Shown here: in pieces, positions 60,566 to 64,000 of the stretch
Layout: every line of letters starts with the position of its first letter
How positions within the stretch are numbered: position 1 is the first letter of the stretch
Source of the DNA: Candidatus Goldiibacteriota bacterium HGW-Goldbacteria-1
Lineage (GTDB): Bacteria; Oederibacteriota; PGYV01
Direction: 5' to 3'
Length of the DNA: 64,000 nt
Assembly: GCA_002839855.1 (NCBI GenBank)
Contig: PGYV01000004.1
Coordinates: 327,988 to 391,987, forward strand
The notes under the pieces: model-generated
The model's database searches: none
Told to the model about the DNA's origin: nothing
What the model saw: only the letters and a program-made list of their open reading frames with translations
Translations under genes and position numbers: made by a program

Positions 60566-61144
60566 TTAAAACGGGCAGTAGTCCGCGTAGATAAAAAGGG
60601 TGGTGGTGCGGTATTCCTGACTTGTGCCAAGAGGGTCGGGAAGCGCGTCACCGATACTTGGAAAAATTTCCAGCAAAGGAGCCGCAAACATGGAACTATC
60701 CCCTTCCGCTATTGAAAAAAGATTCATATCCCCAAAAACCTTAACAGCAATACCATAAGTCCCGCCTGAATAAATCTGTGCTGCGGGTATGGTAATTAAA
60801 TTCCAGCCTTTGTCTATCCTTACAATTTCAGACTGTGCCATAAGTACGTTAGACGAACTATACAACCCGACTTTCACATCGCCGCCATCCGCGGATTTTA
60901 TGCTTATGCTTGTAACCGTTCCTGAATTATTTGCCTGATGCCTGCTTACCCACACAAGGTCACGCGTCACTTTATAATACTGAATATCACCCATTTTTGT
61001 CCCAATACTTTCCGCATTATCGCAGTTTGCGGCCGGCGTCGGCACTATATACGGCAGAAACGGGTTGCTTCTTTCAGTGCACCCTGTGATAAGTGCTAAC
61101 ATTAGAACAATTGCAGCAGCTGATATTATGAATAATTTTCTCAT
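60566..61144 (-). CDS. Secreted lipoprotein with beta-sandwich domain
   Basis: 192 residues. The lipobox 'LALITGCTERSN' puts the lipid-anchored Cys near residue 22. The rest is beta-rich ('GTVTSISIKSADGGDVKVGL', 'WNLITIPAAQIYSGGTYGIA'), like a carbohydrate-binding or jelly-roll module, but no family is certain. It overlaps the upstream gene by 4 bp and is the last gene of a surface-protein cluster. Confidence 0.7.
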   Translation of the reverse strand: MRKLFIISAAAIVLMLALITGCTERSNPFLPYIVPTPAANCDNAESIGTKMGDIQYYKVTRDLVWVSRHQANNSGTVTSISIKSADGGDVKVGLYSSSNVLMAQSEIVRIDKGWNLITIPAAQIYSGGTYGIAVKVFGDMNLFSIAEGDSSMFAAPLLEIFPSIGDALPDPLGTSQEYRTTTLFIYADYCPF

Positions 61145-62742
61145 TTAATACCCCCGCATGAACTCCACATCCAGCCTATCTGCAGCCTGTAAATAATATC
61201 ATCTGAATCCAGCGAATCAAACGCGTACATTCTTATATTATGCGCGTACTCCGCGCCGGCATCAATTAAGAATCCGCCAAGCGAAAGCCTGAATCCAAGC
61301 TCGCACCCTACTGAAAAACCAAACACTTCATCTGATTCCCCGTCTTCATCATTCTGCCCGCCGCCCGGCCCATAATACTGATTGAACCTTCCGTAGCCGC
61401 CGCCAAACACAGGCCCCACGTATAATCCCGCGGGAGAACTAAAAGAAGGATTAACCTGCCACAACGGGTAAAAATTCGCGGCAATTTTAATTCCCCAGAA
61501 CATGCCGTCAAGCCCTTCGTCGTTATACATAATATTATCAATCCAAGTACTTATACCAAATAAACCGCAGTCGCCCCATCCCATTCTTAAATTAAAATCT
61601 CTCTGCGTGTGATTACCTTCTATTATTCTTGCCAGCGCAAGCATATCTGTTTCCATATAGAAACCGTCTTTTTCATCTTCTGTCTCGGCTTTGGCTTTTG
61701 GCTGTTCAATTCCCTGTTCTTTTCTTAACTCTTCCAGTATCTCTTTTTTTAACCTGTCTTTCATTTCCTGCTCTGTTTCCTGCTTTGGAACAGTTGTCAG
61801 CTGCACTACAGGTGAAGGAACCACAGTCTGTGTAGCTGTCGGCACCGGCGTATATGTATCCGCCGCTGTGGGTGTCATTGTCTCTGTGGGTAAAATCACC
61901 ACTGTGTTTTCGGGTGTGGCAGTTGCAGCCGGTGTATATGAAGATTTTAAATTTGATTTTGCCGTTTTTATATTGGCTGACGGCGTTACGTCAAACGGCA
62001 CCGCCGCGCTGCCGGCTTTCTGATGAAAAGAAATACCCGTGCCCAGTGCAACGCGCCCGCTTGTGGAAATAGAACAGGTAAAATCAAGGCTTGTTTTATA
62101 CCCTATGAAATTACTTGCGCCCAGGATAAGCGATAAGTCCATATTATCAAAATTACCCACATTACTTACCTGCAGCCCCGCGTTCAAATCTAACGTCTGC
62201 GAGACAAACCAGTGCCCCCTTGTATAAAGCCCCAGCCCCACTGAATTTTCCAGTATATTTAAGCTGACTGACGCGTCCATTACATTATTAAAAAAGTACG
62301 TGCCGGCGTAAAGGTTAATAGATGCTGTGCCGGCGCTGCCCATAAGATTGCCCGATAAAAAGAAGTCGTAGCCATTTTCGCTTTTTGCGCCCGCGCCCCA
62401 TTCTTCTGTTTTTTGAATTTTGCCGTTTTCATTTACTGACCACAGTTCTGATACCAAATCCCCGCCGGATACCGATACCATGCAGGCGTTCCCTTTATTA
62501 TTATTGCCCCATTCTTCAACCGCCGCTTTTATTATTATCTTACGCGTGCTGTCACTTTCAAGGTTGAATTTTTCAGACACATCCAGAAGAAGAATTGCGC
62601 CGGTTTTTACGGATGCGGAATTAAACATGCCGCCTGAATAAATATCAGACCGCTTAAAATCATCCAGCGGGGCGGCAAACGCGGGTATTGATAAAATAAT
62701 AAAAATCGCGGAAAGAATTAAATTTTTATTTAAGGCGGCCAT
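61141..62742 (-). CDS. Outer-membrane-type protein with Thr/Pro-rich linker
   Basis: 533 residues with a signal peptide ('IFIILSIPAFAAPLDDF'). An N-terminal beta-rich domain (about 35-255) is joined to a C-terminal beta-barrel-like domain (about 355-533) by a low-complexity linker with 'ATATPENTVVILPTETMTPT' and 'TYTPVPTATQTVVPSPV', then a charged coiled stretch ('QEMKDRLKKEILEELRKE'). It is probably a surface or outer-membrane protein. It is chained to its neighbours by a one-base overlap upstream and a 4-bp overlap downstream. Confidence 0.72.
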   Translation of the reverse strand: MAALNKNLILSAIFIILSIPAFAAPLDDFKRSDIYSGGMFNSASVKTGAILLLDVSEKFNLESDSTRKIIIKAAVEEWGNNNKGNACMVSVSGGDLVSELWSVNENGKIQKTEEWGAGAKSENGYDFFLSGNLMGSAGTASINLYAGTYFFNNVMDASVSLNILENSVGLGLYTRGHWFVSQTLDLNAGLQVSNVGNFDNMDLSLILGASNFIGYKTSLDFTCSISTSGRVALGTGISFHQKAGSAAVPFDVTPSANIKTAKSNLKSSYTPAATATPENTVVILPTETMTPTAADTYTPVPTATQTVVPSPVVQLTTVPKQETEQEMKDRLKKEILEELRKEQGIEQPKAKAETEDEKDGFYMETDMLALARIIEGNHTQRDFNLRMGWGDCGLFGISTWIDNIMYNDEGLDGMFWGIKIAANFYPLWQVNPSFSSPAGLYVGPVFGGGYGRFNQYYGPGGGQNDEDGESDEVFGFSVGCELGFRLSLGGFLIDAGAEYAHNIRMYAFDSLDSDDIIYRLQIGWMWSSCGGIK

Positions 62743-64000
62743 TAAAAGTACCTCGTAGTGCCGACATAAACCGATACTGATGGGTCATCGCTTACAAGGG
62801 TTTTATTAAGTGATAATATGATGTCCGCGCTGCTTGATTTTTTATCAAGATACCATGAAAAACCGCCGTTTAACGCAATGGAGATTGAAAGGCCGTCTCC
62901 CGATACCCCAAAGATTACCGCCGTGCCGGGATTTAAACTGTAATTTTCATCAATAAAATATCTGTAAGTGGCGCCCACGCTTAAATTTAAGCCCGATAAT
63001 GTGTCAAAACCCGCGCCAAGAGAAACTTCCATTTCTTTTAATACCATTATTCCAAGCCTGCCGGAAAGCGCCAGTGAAAAATCCCCTCCGCCGCCAAAAC
63101 CCATATTGGCGCCGCCAAAACTTATGACGTATGTGTCTTTAACACCCGGTGTTTCAAGTTCCGGATTTTTATTGCGCATCCACGCTTCTTTGTCGCTCTG
63201 TTTTATCTGCCCAAGTTCTTTTACCCTTTGGCTTACTTTATCACCATCAGCCTTGCCAAGCCCGGTTATAGTCTGCGCGGCTTCTGCGGCTGCGCGCGCG
63301 GAATCAAAAGCGCCCGCGCCTTCCAGCGCAAGGGAGCACCCCATGTATGCTATCACCCAGCCGGGATATTTTTCCGCCATTTTTCTGAAAGCATAAGCCG
63401 CGGAAAAGTATTTTTCTTCGGAATAATACATAAGCGCTGTTTTTAAACTTTCACGGGCTTCTGCAGTATCAGGCTCCGCGGATTTCACATAGCGCGGCAG
63501 CGGTTTATCCGCGCCAAGTTTTCCGGCGCAGTATAATTTTTCAGGGTTTGTTGTGTTAAGGGCGTCTTTTGCAAAATAAGCGTGATATCCGCCGCCGTTT
63601 TGCGCCGCTTTCCACATGTCCCTTCCCATATCGCGGTACCCTGCAAGGTGGTAAACCCAGCCCGCGTAATAATATGCCGCGGCGCCGTATGGTTCTTCCT
63701 GCCTGTCCGTATCAAGAAAATTTACCGCGGGTTCATACATTCCGCCCGCGCCAAGCGCCATTGCGTATTCCGGCCTTATTTTTGACCATTCGCCGGAATC
63801 TTTAAGCGCCTTGTAATAATTGATGGAATTTATGATGTCGCCCTGAATTAAAAAATCCCTTGCCCCTGCAATACGGTCCGCTGAAGACCACGGCATTGAA
63901 GCGGGCGCTGTTTTATATTTTATGTTCCAGCCGCCGCAGTCACCGGGATTAAATTCGGGAAGCGGTTTGGCATATAAGGCGCCTGTAAAAAATAAACACA
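62742..64000 (-). CDS. TPR-like and beta-barrel envelope protein (5' end beyond the window)
   Basis: The frame is open to the right edge: codons upstream of the Met at 63896 read '...FFTGALYAKPLPEFNPGD', which looks like the end of a signal peptide, so the true start is outside the window. A helical tetratricopeptide-like region (about 60-240 counted from 63896, 'EKYFSAAYAFRKMAEKYPGW') is followed by a C-terminal beta-barrel-like section ending 'SVYVGTTRYF', with a terminal Phe typical of outer-membrane barrels. It heads the three-gene surface cluster. Confidence 0.72.
   Translation of the reverse strand, partial: CLFFTGALYAKPLPEFNPGDCGGWNIKYKTAPASMPWSSADRIAGARDFLIQGDIINSINYYKALKDSGEWSKIRPEYAMALGAGGMYEPAVNFLDTDRQEEPYGAAAYYYAGWVYHLAGYRDMGRDMWKAAQNGGGYHAYFAKDALNTTNPEKLYCAGKLGADKPLPRYVKSAEPDTAEARESLKTALMYYSEEKYFSAAYAFRKMAEKYPGWVIAYMGCSLALEGAGAFDSARAAAEAAQTITGLGKADGDKVSQRVKELGQIKQSDKEAWMRNKNPELETPGVKDTYVISFGGANMGFGGGGDFSLALSGRLGIMVLKEMEVSLGAGFDTLSGLNLSVGATYRYFIDENYSLNPGTAVIFGVSGDGLSISIALNGGFSWYLDKKSSSADIILSLNKTLVSDDPSVSVYVGTTRYF

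Overview
The window comes from a Gram-negative-type bacterium with an outer membrane: it has a LolA-like lipoprotein, a signal-peptide beta-barrel porin, several lipoproteins and outer-membrane-like proteins. Base composition is moderate (low 40s % GC by eye). Almost every gene lies on the minus strand; only the glycogen phosphorylase tail, the small ORF at 233 and the rRNA methyltransferase at 9076 are on plus. Thr/Pro-rich linkers and intergenic GTAG-hairpin (REP) repeats suggest an uncultured candidate-phylum bacterium. A Goldbacteria/Elusimicrobia-like origin is only a guess.

Positions 1-31.2 kb are mostly housekeeping. They hold an envelope/DNA-repair/translation cluster (mfd-pgpA-pgsA-rimO-yajQ-rodZ-lolA-like), a 23S rRNA methyltransferase, a large sensor kinase and a complete phosphate-starvation block (phoU, pstBAC, pstS, porin, phoR, phoB). 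The phosphate block has two clear four-repeat Pho boxes placed identically relative to -10 hexamers. After it come a secreted nuclease pair, a XerD-like recombinase, a glycogen debranching enzyme, guaA, guaB, and a second (Pit plus DUF47) phosphate transporter.

Positions 31.4-39 kb carry an AEC transporter, a cupin-HAD fusion, a PHP phosphatase, RNase P RNA (whose 5' part overlaps the 3' end of a LemA-like gene), an HTH-nucleotidyltransferase with twin abutting palindromic operators, a flavin reductase, and two membrane proteins.

Positions 39-58.7 kb are an accessory island and the most interesting part. A sigma54-dependent AAA+ activator (46181-47767) heads an operon with two beta-CASP-like metallo-beta-lactamase-fold hydrolases, an ankyrin protein and a possible nuclease. 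A second operon (53828-58727) encodes a MoxR AAA+ ATPase, a metallopeptidase/VWA-like partner, two ankyrin-like proteins, a DUF4258 protein and a small helical protein. A third unit (41090-41710) is a lone PD-(D/E)XK-type nuclease. All three units have a -24/-12 promoter preceded by a TGTCA-N5-TGACA palindrome; the activator's own promoter has two palindromes. This looks like one regulon, inferred to be a stress- or conflict-response system controlled by the activator. An AT-rich HpaII-type restriction / C5-methyltransferase / Vsr / AIPR cassette (47996-52409) and a further ankyrin gene sit between the two operons.

Positions 59-64 kb hold a lipoprotein gene and a cluster of secreted or outer-membrane proteins running off the end of the window. 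Gene-poor gaps at 22.2, 26.2, 36.1, 53.6, 58.9 and 60.4 kb are filled with dispersed and tandem repeats.
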